Source: an uncultured Geobacteraceae bacterium
Lineage (GTDB): Bacteria; Desulfobacterota; Desulfuromonadia; Geobacterales; Pseudopelobacteraceae
Length of the DNA: 52,993 nt
NCBI GenBank assembly: GCA_903862245.1
Contig: CAIOXL010000032.1
Coordinates: 1 to 52,993 of the forward strand
Reading direction: 5' to 3'
The position numbers and the translations under genes are program-made. Below are positions 6,805-15,709 of the stretch, in pieces; within the stretch, counting starts at the first letter, position 1; each line of letters starts with the position of its first letter. The notes beneath the pieces are model-generated. The model was not told the origin of the DNA and did no database searches. It saw only the letters and a program-made list of their open reading frames with translations.

Positions 6805-8434
6805 CCTCTTCTTCAGGCCAGAACCGCCGCTGCAGCTCATCCATCAACGGCTTGAGGCTTTTTCGGTCACGGGCTGAGACCGTAACGCTGTGATGGGTCC
6901 GGGCTGACTGCCGCACGCGCAGAAAGGCAACCGTATCCTTCTTTTTCATTTCATCCAGCAGATCCGACTTGTTATACACCAACAGTTCCTGTTTATCCCC
7001 CAATTCCAGCTCCGCCAGAATCGTCCGCACCTGAACGATCTGATCCTCAAAACGGGGATGGGATGCGTCAACCACATGCAGCAGCAGGTCGGCATCGCGC
7101 ATTTCCTCCAGTGTCGCCTTGAACGCGCCCAGCAGTGACTTGGGGAGGGAGCGGATGAAACCGACCGTATCGGTGATAATCACCTCCCGTTCCCGGGGAA
7201 AACGGAGACGGCGGGTGGAGGTATCCAGCGTTGCAAAAAGAAGATCTTCCGTAAAGACATCACTCTTGGTCAGGGCATTCAGCAGGGTCGATTTACCGGC
7301 GTTGGTATAGCCGACGATGGAGATGATCGGCACCCCCGCCTTAACCCGCTGTTTGCGCCGTTGGTCACGCCCCTGGGAAAGTTCCTTGAGTTCCCGCTCC
7401 AGACTGGCAATCCGGTCACGAATTCGGCGCCGATCAGTCTCAAGTTTCGTTTCACCCGGCCCTCTTCCGCCGATCCCCCCCATTAATCGCGACATCTGCA
7501 CTCCCCGACCGGTCAGACGCGGCAGGAGATACTTGAGCTGTGCCAGCTCCACCTGCACCTTGCCGTCCAGTGTTTTCGCCCGTCGGGCAAATATGTCGAG
7601 AATCAGCTGACTTCTGTCGATGACCTTCAGCTCTGTCATGGCGGAAATGCAGCGGATCTGGGCCGGAGTCAGCTCCTGGTCAAAAATCAGCATGCTGGCC
7701 CCCCGCTGCATCGCCCTGATGACCACGTCGCGCATCATCCCCTCCCCCATCAGGAAACGGGGGTTGAGGGTCTTCGGCCGCTGGATGAATTCGTCCAGTG
7801 CCTCCACCTGAGCGGTGCGCGCCAGTTCCCGCAGTTCGGCCATGGAATCTTCCGCTTCCTGCCGGGTTCCGGACGTCGTTACGGAGATCATGATCGCCCG
7901 CTCCAGCGCTTCCCCGGTTTTTGCTGCCGTGCGCGCCGCCTTTTCAAGATCGGCTTCCAACTCGGGAATGAAGTGAATGCAGTCAAGGTCAATCCGCTCC
8001 AGCAGCTCAACCGGGTCAAGGGTGGTGGCAGCCCCATGCTGATCGGGCGACAGCCAGGCCAATTGGGCGTAGATATGTGGTTTACCGGGGGAACAGGTGA
8101 GGGCAGCCAGCAGATCGAAGCGCAGCAGGGAAAGGTCAGTCAGATCATCTTCAGAAACCGGTTCGTTCTTCAGGTGGGTATGGATCAGACGGAGACCGCG
8201 CAGTACCCTCTTGCCGAGAGGGTAATCGCGCAGTTCAGGGATAACCAGCCCCTTTTCATCGCCGACAATAACGTATTCAACACTGCCGGCCCGATTGACG
8301 AGAATGCCGACCTGACGGCGAAGGTCACTGGAGATTTCTACGAGACGGGCAGCCAGTTCGTGGGAGCAGAATTCCGCCACCGGAATCCGCCTGCGGTACA
8401 GGCGTTCCAGAGATTGGATCTGGCTTGATTTCAA
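6785..8434 (-). CDS. hflX: Ribosome-associated GTPase HflX
   Basis: HflX binds the 50S subunit and splits or rescues stalled ribosomes. The order seen is the N-terminal HflX domain, the glycine-rich linker GGRGPGETKLETDRR, then a G domain with GYTNAGKS (G1), DTVGFI (G3) and NKSD (G4). At about 550 residues it is longer than E. coli HflX through an N-terminal extension common in this lineage. The start is unusual: TTG at 8434 lacks a good ribosome site, but in-frame codons upstream encode AFGNLAGLKSSQ, which fits family N-termini, and an ATT at 8464 lies seven bases after GGAG. No ATG, GTG or other TTG is available before the in-frame stop. It follows fabI. Confidence 0.93.
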   Translation of the reverse strand: MKSSQIQSLERLYRRRIPVAEFCSHELAARLVEISSDLRRQVGILVNRAGSVEYVIVGDEKGLVIPELRDYPLGKRVLRGLRLIHTHLKNEPVSEDDLTDLSLLRFDLLAALTCSPGKPHIYAQLAWLSPDQHGAATTLDPVELLERIDLDCIHFIPELEADLEKAARTAAKTGEALERAIMISVTTSGTRQEAEDSMAELRELARTAQVEALDEFIQRPKTLNPRFLMGEGMMRDVVIRAMQRGASMLIFDQELTPAQIRCISAMTELKVIDRSQLILDIFARRAKTLDGKVQVELAQLKYLLPRLTGRGVQMSRLMGGIGGRGPGETKLETDRRRIRDRIASLERELKELSQGRDQRRKQRVKAGVPIISIVGYTNAGKSTLLNALTKSDVFTEDLLFATLDTSTRRLRFPREREVIITDTVGFIRSLPKSLLGAFKATLEEMRDADLLLHVVDASHPRFEDQIVQVRTILAELELGDKQELLVYNKSDLLDEMKKKDTVAFLRVRQSARTHHSVTVSARDRKSLKPLMDELQRRFWPEEEVTQIAP

Positions 8435-8479
8435 GCCTGCAAGATTGCCGAATGCTTCTTTAATAGGGTGACTCCAGAG

Positions 8480-9247
8480 TTACAGCCCGATGATGTTGTA
8501 GCCGCCGTCAACGTAGTGAATCTCTCCGCTCACGCCGCCGGCCATGCTGCTGGAGAGATAGAGCGCCGCATTGGCTACATCTTCCTGGGTGATGGTCCGG
8601 CGCAGCGGAGACTTTGACTCCACATGGTTGAGGATATTGTGGAAACCGTTGACCCCTGCCGCTGCCAGGGTACGGATCGGCCCGGCTGAAATAGCGTTGA
8701 CCCTGGTGCCTTCAGGACCGACCGCTTCGGACAGATAGCGCACAGACGCCTCCAGAGCCGCCTTGGCGATGCCCATGACGTTGTAGCTTGGGAACACCTT
8801 CATGGCCCCGTAGTAGCTGAGTGTCAGAGCGGAACCGCCCCTTCCCGCCATCAACGGCTGGGCCGCTTTCATGATGCCGAGAAAGGAGTAGACACTGATG
8901 TCCATGGCGGTGGCAAAACCTTCGCGGGTGGTGTTGAGAATCGTCCCCTTCAGCTCTTCCTTGTTCGCAAAAGCAACCGCATGGATGATAATATCAACAC
9001 CGTCCCATACCTTGCCAAGCTCGCTGAATACTGAAGCGATCTCTTCATCACTGGTAACATTACACGGGAGCACAACTGCAGCGTTAATAGACTCCGCCAG
9101 TGGGCGGACACGCTTTTCAATAGCCTCACCGGCATAGGTGAATGCCAGTTCCGCCCCCTGCTCATGAAAAAGCCGGGCAATTGCCCAGGCGATACTTTTA
9201 TCGTTTGCAACACCGAAAATTACGGCTTTTTTCCCACGTAGCAACAT
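8480..9247 (-). CDS. fabI: Enoyl-[acyl-carrier-protein] reductase (NADH)
   Basis: The 255-residue enzyme performs the last step of the fatty-acid elongation cycle, reducing trans-2-enoyl-ACP. It shows the FabI-type dinucleotide site GVANDKSIAWAIA near the N-terminus, the catalytic pair in YNVMGIAK (Tyr-x6-Lys) after LSYYGAMK, and the C-terminal VDGGYNIIG. The ATG at 9247 is chosen because AGGAGG lies eight bases upstream and homology begins there. It is the middle gene of a run from the small membrane protein (9590) to hflX. Confidence 0.97.
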   Translation of the reverse strand: MLLRGKKAVIFGVANDKSIAWAIARLFHEQGAELAFTYAGEAIEKRVRPLAESINAAVVLPCNVTSDEEIASVFSELGKVWDGVDIIIHAVAFANKEELKGTILNTTREGFATAMDISVYSFLGIMKAAQPLMAGRGGSALTLSYYGAMKVFPSYNVMGIAKAALEASVRYLSEAVGPEGTRVNAISAGPIRTLAAAGVNGFHNILNHVESKSPLRRTITQEDVANAALYLSSSMAGGVSGEIHYVDGGYNIIGL

Positions 9248-9266
9248 TGTTACATCCTCCTGTTTC

Positions 9267-9590
9267 CTACTCTGCCGGCGGCACTTCCGGATCTTTTTTC
9301 CCGACGGCGTGCTCAACCGGCATCATTGTATGTTCATTGGTGAACGTATCTGGCGACGCGACCGGTGCATCGCTGCTCACCGTGTGCCCCGCCTGGCTCT
9401 GTTCCGGTTCAGTCTGCCCAATCCGGGCCTCAAGAAACGCCAGCCGTGCATCTATTGTTTCAAGGATTTCCAGAGTACGATCCTGTTTCCCCTTGATTGC
9501 AAACACGACAAACGGCATGACCAGCCAGACTACCGCCAGAAAAAGGCTGATGATACTCATCATCACCATGAACCCGCCAAAAATTTCCAT
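9267..9590 (-). CDS. Small membrane protein, function unknown
   Basis: The 107-residue protein has one long hydrophobic segment (residues 6-32, FMVMMSIISLFLAVVWLVMPF) followed by a basic turn, a short coiled coil (LEILETIDARLAFLEARI) and a disordered tail rich in Pro, Glu and Thr. This suggests a single-pass inner-membrane protein with a cytoplasmic coil. GGGAG lies five bases before the ATG. Its stop is 19 bases before fabI, so the genes are probably co-transcribed. No family recognised. Confidence 0.75.
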   Translation of the reverse strand: MEIFGGFMVMMSIISLFLAVVWLVMPFVVFAIKGKQDRTLEILETIDARLAFLEARIGQTEPEQSQAGHTVSSDAPVASPDTFTNEHTMMPVEHAVGKKDPEVPPAE

Positions 9591-9653
9591 GTCATCTCCC
9601 GCAGAATATGCGCTTGGCTTGTACCATACTAGCGATAAAAAGTTAAGGTTTTA

Positions 9654-11159
9654 TTACAACATGAATAACGCCGCAAGGTTGGAGCCGAACTGCGGCGGAT
9701 CGTTTCTCACTATCGCCGCAACCGCCGGGTGTCGTTTGAATTCACCCTCAATAAAGTGCCGCACCTGTCTGCGATCCCAGCCGCCCGGATGCCGGAACGC
9801 GGTATATAGTGAAAGGTCCCCTTCGTAAAACGGCGTATACCCGTATTCCGCAGCTTCATCTCCGAACAGCGGCATATTGAACAGCGCCAGATTGAGAAAA
9901 TTGATCGCCTGGTGGTGCCGGGCAACAAAATCCAGGGTCCGACGGGCCTCCACCAAAGTTTCCCCCGGTGTGCCGAACAGCAGATAGCAGTAGACTGCGA
10001 TCCCGCATTCCCTCAGGTTATGCAGAACCTGTGAGGCCACTCCGAGGTCAATCCCTTTGCACATCCGTTCCAGAACCCCCTGATCACCGGACTCCAGCCC
10101 CAGCTTCAGCATCACGCACCCCGAACGCTTCAGGGCGCGGCAAAAATCACGGTCGGCCAGATGTTCATCAAAGCGGGCAAAGCCATACCAGGGAGGCCCC
10201 GGTGGCTGTTCTGCAAGGGCACGCAGCAGTGCAGGGCTGACGGCATTGTCCAGCAGATGAATCAAAACCGGCCCGCTCTGATCCGTCAGGGCACGAAGAT
10301 CAGACAGTACCCTGGCGATTGGTACCGGGTGGTACGCGTTTCCTTCGGCACGCTCCGGGCAGAACGAGCAGCGGTTCCAGTAGCAGCCGCTGCCGCCGCT
10401 GTAGGGGAGTATCAGGCCGGGTGACAAATAATCGGCCAGCGGCAGATCCGTGTAATCAGGGGGAGCGGGCTGCCCCGACACCGCTTCTCTGCCGAGAAGT
10501 GCCAGCAGCGGTCCTTCTCCCGCCCCGGAAACAAGGTGGTCCACCAGAGATCCAAAGGGGTTGTGCCACCCGGGGCGCTGCATCCAGGATGTTACCAGCC
10601 CGCCGCCAAGAACAATTTTAACCGCCGGGAAATGCGCTCTGAGATAGCCGATCAGAGCAAAGGTGCAGAGCGCCTGACTGAGATAGTTGAGCGATATGCC
10701 GACGGTCCCGACACCGGCAAGCAGCTCCGGCAGCCGCCGGCTGAAATAGGGGTAAAACGGATTCCGTTCCGGCTCCTGCGCTGCAGCCCGCAGGTCGCCA
10801 GCACGCACGGGTGAGAGAGTACCGCTCTGGTAGTCGGCAAGCCCGACCGCTATGCCGCTGTCGGCGGAGGAAACGTTCAGAAGACGGTTGAGATCGCTGA
10901 TGGCACGGCGGAGGCGGTCGGGGCTCCGGTAGGTAGGCATGTCGCGCAGAGCGGCCAGATTGCGCTCCCGCCCTTTGAAGGCACGGCGGCTCCAGGTATC
11001 AGCGACGGTCAGCGGCTGTTCCAGCAGCCAGAGCTGCCCTTCCAGATTGGCGTCAAGCAGGCGGCAGGGGTGTCCATGGGCCTTCAGCGAACCGGCCAGA
11101 CGTGCTACGCCGGCCGGCGGTTCGCACGCCTTGGCAAGGGGTGGAAATATGAGAAGCAT
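9654..11159 (-). CDS. B12-binding domain radical SAM protein
   Basis: The 501-residue protein has a divergent N-terminal B12-binding Rossmann region (LIFPPLAKACEPPAGVARLAGSL, then IVLGGG) and a radical SAM core whose cluster motif is GSGCYWNRCSFC (CxxxCxxC) near residue 265. LESGDQGVLERM and YLLFGTPGET are typical later strands of the radical SAM barrel. The substrate is unknown; relatives perform methyl transfer or ring chemistry. It starts five bases after the stop of the lipoprotein gene upstream, indicating an operon. The absence of a CDS for carrier or substrate proteins nearby leaves the role open. Confidence 0.88.
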   Translation of the reverse strand: MLLIFPPLAKACEPPAGVARLAGSLKAHGHPCRLLDANLEGQLWLLEQPLTVADTWSRRAFKGRERNLAALRDMPTYRSPDRLRRAISDLNRLLNVSSADSGIAVGLADYQSGTLSPVRAGDLRAAAQEPERNPFYPYFSRRLPELLAGVGTVGISLNYLSQALCTFALIGYLRAHFPAVKIVLGGGLVTSWMQRPGWHNPFGSLVDHLVSGAGEGPLLALLGREAVSGQPAPPDYTDLPLADYLSPGLILPYSGGSGCYWNRCSFCPERAEGNAYHPVPIARVLSDLRALTDQSGPVLIHLLDNAVSPALLRALAEQPPGPPWYGFARFDEHLADRDFCRALKRSGCVMLKLGLESGDQGVLERMCKGIDLGVASQVLHNLRECGIAVYCYLLFGTPGETLVEARRTLDFVARHHQAINFLNLALFNMPLFGDEAAEYGYTPFYEGDLSLYTAFRHPGGWDRRQVRHFIEGEFKRHPAVAAIVRNDPPQFGSNLAALFML

Positions 11160-11164
11160 AGCGG

Positions 11165-12256
11165 TTACTGATACTGGATATACAGCGGCTTCGGATGGAG
11201 CTTGAGTACGTCCTTCGGAGTTAGCAGCGGATCACCCTTTTTGGTGTCGTTGTGGTAGAACAGCTTGAATCCGGTGTACTGCACCGGCTCGGCGACGATG
11301 TAGTCCTTGTACGAATCACGTTTCAGCCACGGAGCGCCCCAGCCGTCCATATGCATGACGATCTGCACTTCGGGCCTCAGCACTATTTTTTTGGAATTTG
11401 TTACGCCGTTGCGCGTGAACCTGTGTACGGTAAACACCTTGGGGGGGAGATTATATTTTTTTACCAGATCTTTCAGATACCCTGAGGCGTAGTTGATATC
11501 GGCCGCATCATAGGTGCCAATTTTCGTGCCCGGTTTTTTGCCGCTTTTTATCAGGTTAAACTCGGGGTCAATACCCAGATGAACGTCAGGATTCTTCAGA
11601 ATCCACTCAAAACGGGGCAAAACCGCACGGATATCATCATGCCCGGTCTGGATATCGATAAACATGACCGCACCGGCTTCCCGGGCCCAGCCATAGACCT
11701 GATTGACGACTTTGTCCGGCATGATCATGCGGTACTTACCATCCTTGCCCGGAGCGCCCTGTGCCACCACCGCGATCAGATGCAGTGCCGGCTGAACCGG
11801 AGTGGCCGGGTCTGCAGCCTGCCACTTGGCAACCTCACCCTTCAGGCGGCGCAGCATGTCGTCCTTGGCAAACTCGCCGAGAGCCCCCATCTTTTTGGAA
11901 AGCGGATTGCCGTAATACGCAACGATACGCTTTGACGGCAGGAGCGAACCGGGGAGCGGCGCGGGGCCGGCTACCGGCCACCCCTTCTGTGTGGCAAAAT
12001 CAGGGTTTTCGCCGGCATTATATTTTATTTTGGGGGCGGCAGCTTTACGGGCCGCACTGGTCTGAGCCGCAAAGACAGCGGCCTTTCTGGTGGCGGTGGT
12101 CGTCGCGGCAAAGGCGGCATCAGCAGCGATTTTCAGCTCAGCTTCCTTTTTGGCCTTAGCCTGAAGTTCCAGGCTTTTGCTGTCTTTGCACGCCACAAGG
12201 GCAGGTGCAGCAAAAATTAACAATAGGGCCATACATACATTACGATACGATTTCAA
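11165..12256 (-). CDS. Lipoprotein with predicted TIM-barrel-like domain, function unknown
   Basis: The 363-residue protein has a signal peptide ending in the lipobox LVAC (Cys23), an Ala/Lys-rich linker of about 50 residues, and a globular domain with alternating strands such as RIVAYYGNP, HLIAVVAQG, VMFIDIQTGH, HLGIDPEF and VFTVHRF. The DIQ and DPEF segments resemble acidic active-site strands of barrel hydrolases, but no family can be named. The TTG start follows AAGGAG by ten bases; the ATG eight codons in (MALLL) is an alternative. It is co-transcribed with the radical SAM gene, only five bases downstream. Confidence 0.8.
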   Translation of the reverse strand: MKSYRNVCMALLLIFAAPALVACKDSKSLELQAKAKKEAELKIAADAAFAATTTATRKAAVFAAQTSAARKAAAPKIKYNAGENPDFATQKGWPVAGPAPLPGSLLPSKRIVAYYGNPLSKKMGALGEFAKDDMLRRLKGEVAKWQAADPATPVQPALHLIAVVAQGAPGKDGKYRMIMPDKVVNQVYGWAREAGAVMFIDIQTGHDDIRAVLPRFEWILKNPDVHLGIDPEFNLIKSGKKPGTKIGTYDAADINYASGYLKDLVKKYNLPPKVFTVHRFTRNGVTNSKKIVLRPEVQIVMHMDGWGAPWLKRDSYKDYIVAEPVQYTGFKLFYHNDTKKGDPLLTPKDVLKLHPKPLYIQYQ

Positions 12257-12314
12257 AACAGCGGCACTCCTTCTTGTGTGTCATAATTGCTTCTGCAGCC
12301 CGAAATCCGGGACG

Positions 12315-12539
12315 CTACTCCATCGGCTCTTCTGTCAGAAAATCATCAATATCGATTACGTCTTTTACCTTGAGGATAAGAGCATCCGGCCACTCCCTGA
12401 TGGAAAGCCTGGTCAAGATTTTCAGCTCCTCAAACGTGAGGTCAACGTTATCCGGCAGCTTGTCGGCAAGTTCACCTGCCCACCGTGTTTCATGTGCTGA
12501 TAATGGTTCCTGCAGCAGCTCCCTGCTTGAAGTTTTCAT
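12315..12539 (-). CDS. Hypothetical protein (74 aa)
   Basis: The ATG at 12539 follows GGGGAC by four bases, giving a 74-residue soluble, acidic protein (VDLTFEELKILTRL, IREWPDALILKVKDVIDIDDFL). An upstream TTG at 12635 would add 32 basic residues but lacks a ribosome site. The helical make-up suggests a small regulatory or adaptor protein. No family recognised. It lies 58 bases upstream of the lipoprotein gene on the same strand. Confidence 0.6.
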   Translation of the reverse strand: MKTSSRELLQEPLSAHETRWAGELADKLPDNVDLTFEELKILTRLSIREWPDALILKVKDVIDIDDFLTEEPME

Positions 12540-12770
12540 AGCTGTCCCCGTTACTCTGTTTCCAAGTGTACGGCGGTAAAAGTACAGGTAAAACCGCCTC
12601 CCGACAAGCTCTATTTTTAAGATAGCATTTGACAAACGAGCCTGAACTGTGTCACCAAATCAGCTGCCGGAGCGGAATCCTTACGAGCGTCAGTCGTCGG
12701 ACCGGCGGGAATATTTTCTGCCGGAAACTCAACTAATCTATAAATTTCGAGAACCAAGGAGAATACGCAC

Positions 12771-13253
12771 ATGACCATCTGTCCCTGCGGAAGCGGCGAT
12801 CCCTACCCAGAGTGCTGTGAACCGATCATCTCAGGCAACCTGCCGGCAATAACAGCCGAGCAGCTTATGCGGGCCCGCTATTCGGCCTACACACTGGCAG
12901 AAATGGACTTCATCTTTGCAAGCACCCATCCCGACCACCGCCAGGACTATGACCATGCCGGCACAAAAGCATGGGCTGAGAGTGCAGAATGGCAGGGGCT
13001 GGAAATCCATAACACGGTAAAGGGAGCGGCTGACGATGCAACCGGTGAAGTAGAGTTCATAGCCCGCTTCAGCGAAAAAGGGGATGCCCGGGAACACCAC
13101 GAAGCGGGTCAGTTCGAGCGAAAGGACGGACGCTGGTATTTTACTGAGGGGCATATGGTGCGCCAGAAACCGCTGACGGCAAGCAAAATCGGCAGAAACA
13201 CTCCGTGCATTTGCGGCAGCGGGAATAAATATAAAAAATGCTGTGGGAAATAG
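12771..13253 (+). CDS. YchJ family protein with two SEC-C motifs
   Basis: The 160-residue protein has the YchJ layout: an N-terminal SEC-C zinc motif ([15 protein letters not shown]), a central NTF2-like domain beginning with [17 protein letters not shown], and a second C-terminal SEC-C motif ([13 protein letters not shown]). SEC-C motifs bind zinc and, in SecA, contact SecB or ribosomes; the role of YchJ itself is not established. AAGGAG precedes the ATG by eight bases. A strong hairpin follows. Confidence 0.93.
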   Translation: MTICPCGSGDPYPECCEPIISGNLPAITAEQLMRARYSAYTLAEMDFIFASTHPDHRQDYDHAGTKAWAESAEWQGLEIHNTVKGAADDATGEVEFIARFSEKGDAREHHEAGQFERKDGRWYFTEGHMVRQKPLTASKIGRNTPCICGSGNKYKKCCGK

Positions 13254-13273
13254 TACCCGATCCGCAGGGAACG

Positions 13274-13313
13274 ATACGTAAAAAGGCGACCGAAAGGCCG
13301 CCTTTTTACGTAT
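13274..13313. terminator. Bidirectional rho-independent terminator
   Basis: A hairpin of about 14 pairs (TACGTAAAAAGGCG with CCGCCTTTTTACGTA) with A and T tracts inside the stem lies between the convergent ychJ-like and ubiE genes. Confidence 0.9.
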
Positions 13314-13337
13314 AACAGAAACAGCGAAATGCCGTAC

Positions 13338-14048
13338 CTACGCTTTTTCACCGACGTAGATTGTTGCAATGCCGAAGGTCAGTTCATGTAAATGGACGTT
13401 GCGGAACCCGGTTTCGGCAATCATCCGGGAAAAATCCTCCTGCGAAGGAAATTCAAGAACTGAATCGGGCAGATACTTGTAGGCGTTGTATCGGGAAAAC
13501 AGCCCCCCGACAATCGGCAGCAGGCGGCGGAAATAAAAATAATACAGCTGCCTGAACAGCTGAGAGCGCGGCGTAGAAAACTCCAGAATGATCAACCGGC
13601 CGCCGGGACAGAGTACCCGCCACATTTCGGCCAGCCCCAGTTTTCGGTCGACAACATTCCTGATGCCAAATGCGATGGTAACCGAATCAAAGGTGTCATT
13701 GGCAAACGGCAGGTCTTCGCAGGGGGCGACCTTGAAATCAATCCTGTCGGCGTATGGCGATGCCGCCACCTTCACCACCCCGAGGTCAACCATTTCCTTG
13801 CAAAAATCAGCTCCGGTAATTTTGACCGAATCAGGTGTCCGGAGTGCGATTTCCAGTGCCACATCACCGGTGCCGGTCGCCACATCAAGAACCCGGGAGC
13901 CTTCATGGTAGTTAAGCAGGCTGACTGCCTTTGTCCGCCAGCGACGGTCGATACCACAGCTTAACAGCCGATTGAGAAAATCATACCGGGGGGCGATCGC
14001 CCCGAACATCTGCTGGATTTTTTCACCTTTATCAGAAAGCCTGAACAT
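13338..14048 (-). CDS. ubiE/menG: Demethylmenaquinone/ubiquinone methyltransferase
   Basis: The 236-residue class I SAM-dependent methyltransferase adds the ring methyl group in menaquinone (and, in other bacteria, ubiquinone) synthesis. It has the signature YDFLNRLLSCGIDRRWR near residue 22, the SAM-binding loop LDVATGTGD at about 53, and the family segment IAFGIRNVVDR followed by LCPGGRLIILEFS. In an anaerobic deltaproteobacterium menaquinone is the expected product, so menG function is likely. GTGGAAA precedes the ATG by a few bases. No other quinone genes are adjacent. Confidence 0.93.
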   Translation of the reverse strand: MFRLSDKGEKIQQMFGAIAPRYDFLNRLLSCGIDRRWRTKAVSLLNYHEGSRVLDVATGTGDVALEIALRTPDSVKITGADFCKEMVDLGVVKVAASPYADRIDFKVAPCEDLPFANDTFDSVTIAFGIRNVVDRKLGLAEMWRVLCPGGRLIILEFSTPRSQLFRQLYYFYFRRLLPIVGGLFSRYNAYKYLPDSVLEFPSQEDFSRMIAETGFRNVHLHELTFGIATIYVGEKA

Positions 14049-14168
14049 TCGTTTCCACTACCTTTTAACAGATTTAAATGCTATAAAAACAGTGCTTCTA
14101 TGTAGCACATTCTGTCGCCGATTAACCAGCAAAAACCAACCCGCACCATGTACAGGAGCTTCTGGAAC

Positions 14169-15587
14169 ATGATCCCTACTATCCGCATTCAGGATATTGC
14201 AGACATACTGATTATGACATTTCTGCTGTACCAGCTTTATTCCTGGTTCCGGGGAACACGTGCGATTCAGGTCCTTCTGGGATTGGGAGTTGTGACTCTT
14301 ATCTTCTTTGCAACCCGCTTTCTGGACCTGTATATGACCAGTTGGGTTCTGCAGGAACTCGGCACCGTACTGATCGTCCTCATAATTGTTGTATTTCAGA
14401 CTGAAATCCGGCAGGCGTTGTATCGGTTCAGTCTGCTGCGCCACATGCTTGACAGTCATCAGGAAACGCAGCACAGCCAATTTCAGGATATTGCCGAGAC
14501 TCTCTTCCGGATGGCAAAGAACAGGACCGGGGCTCTGATTGTTTTTCAGGGCAATGAATCACTAAGCGACCTGCTGACAAACGGGGTCGTAATCAACAGT
14601 GAAATATCCCCTCAAATGCTTGAATCGATCTTTTATGACGGCGCACCGTTCCACGATGGAGCTGCACTCATCAATAACGGCAGAATTGAAAAGGCGGCCT
14701 GCCACCTGCCGCTCTCGGTCAGTCCGGATGTTCCACAGTATCTGGGCACCCGCCACCGGGCTGCTCTCGGACTTTCGGAACGGAGCGATGCGGTAATCAT
14801 CACCATATCAGAGGAGCGGGGTGAGGTTTCCCTGATGTCCAGCGGGACAATCCGCCGCATTGACACCCCCAGTGAGCTGATAAAAGCACTGGATGACCTG
14901 CTGAGAAGCGAAACTGAAAGCCCCCGCATCACGCTGCGGCATCGCTTGTTTTCAAATCTGCTCCCGAAAGTGTCACTGCTGCTTGGCGTGTGCGTTTTCT
15001 GGGTACTGATAACGACCCGCCAGGGGCAGATCACCACGGTTACGGCTCCCGTGCGGCTGCATGCCGTCCCTGACAGCTTAGTACTGCTCCGGACGATGCC
15101 TGAAGATGTGACAGTCCAGATAAAAGCCATGTCCAGCCTTACCCCCCCCCCTTCGAAACTCGACCTGACCGCTGAAATTGATGCATCAAAAATTACGGTG
15201 GGGACCACCACCATTCGGGTCAATCATACCGACATATCCGCGCCATCCGGCATGAGAATAACATCCGTATCCCCCGCCAGCGTTCGCATATCAGCTGAGC
15301 AGAAATTACGCAGAAGTGTGCCGATAAAAGTGGCACTTAAAGGCAGACTTCCTGCCGGGACGTCATCTCTACACATCACCAGCGAACCCGGTTCGGTCGA
15401 GATAGAGGGGCCGGCCAGCCAGGTTTCCCAGGTAGTTTCTGTTGCGACAGAGAATATCGATGCCGCCCGGATAGAGAGAGGTAAAGACTATCTGATGCAC
15501 CTGCAGGCACCGGACAAGCAGGTATCCATACTGCGGGACGCACCGGTGACAATCAGACTCTCCCCGCGCAGCAAACGAAATAGATAG
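14169..15587 (+). CDS. Diadenylate cyclase fused to YbbR domains (CdaA-CdaR fusion)
   Basis: The first 265 residues form a CdaA-type cyclase making c-di-AMP: three membrane helices (about 12-78), then a DAC domain with FHDGAALI (DGA at 163-165) and GTRHRAALGLSE (RHR about 195). A further membrane helix (about 268-285) leads to two to three YbbR-type repeats, placing them outside the membrane as in the separate regulator CdaR. The ATG at 14169 is chosen because AGGAG precedes it by ten bases; an ATG seven codons upstream lacks a site. A run of ten C residues (15142-15151) encodes TPPP just after that helix. No glmM gene adjoins, unlike the usual cdaA-cdaR-glmM order. Confidence 0.92.
   Translation: MIPTIRIQDIADILIMTFLLYQLYSWFRGTRAIQVLLGLGVVTLIFFATRFLDLYMTSWVLQELGTVLIVLIIVVFQTEIRQALYRFSLLRHMLDSHQETQHSQFQDIAETLFRMAKNRTGALIVFQGNESLSDLLTNGVVINSEISPQMLESIFYDGAPFHDGAALINNGRIEKAACHLPLSVSPDVPQYLGTRHRAALGLSERSDAVIITISEERGEVSLMSSGTIRRIDTPSELIKALDDLLRSETESPRITLRHRLFSNLLPKVSLLLGVCVFWVLITTRQGQITTVTAPVRLHAVPDSLVLLRTMPEDVTVQIKAMSSLTPPPSKLDLTAEIDASKITVGTTTIRVNHTDISAPSGMRITSVSPASVRISAEQKLRRSVPIKVALKGRLPAGTSSLHITSEPGSVEIEGPASQVSQVVSVATENIDAARIERGKDYLMHLQAPDKQVSILRDAPVTIRLSPRSKRNR
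15142..15151 (+). repeat. C10 homopolymer inside the cyclase-YbbR gene
   Basis: Ten consecutive C residues lie within codons for Thr-Pro-Pro-Pro, between the last membrane helix and the YbbR repeats. Tracts of this length slip readily during replication; a one-base change would shift the frame and remove the YbbR part but leave the cyclase intact. Confidence 0.9.
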
Positions 15588-15639
15588 CCGCTTGGCGCGT
15601 ATTTTGCTGTGCTGACAACCTGACTGGTTCAACTATGAA

Positions 15640-15668
15640 TTGACTTTCGGCGCCGGCTGTTATATAAA
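15640..15668 (+). promoter_or_regulatory. Sigma-70-type promoter of the LysM-NlpC/P60 gene
   Basis: TTGACT (15640-15645) and TATAAA (15663-15668) are separated by 17 bases, about 40 bases before the start codon. Confidence 0.7.
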
Positions 15669-15709
15669 CAAGCCCTCGCTGGTCAGTAAAAAAAACAAAA
15701 GGAGGGAAC

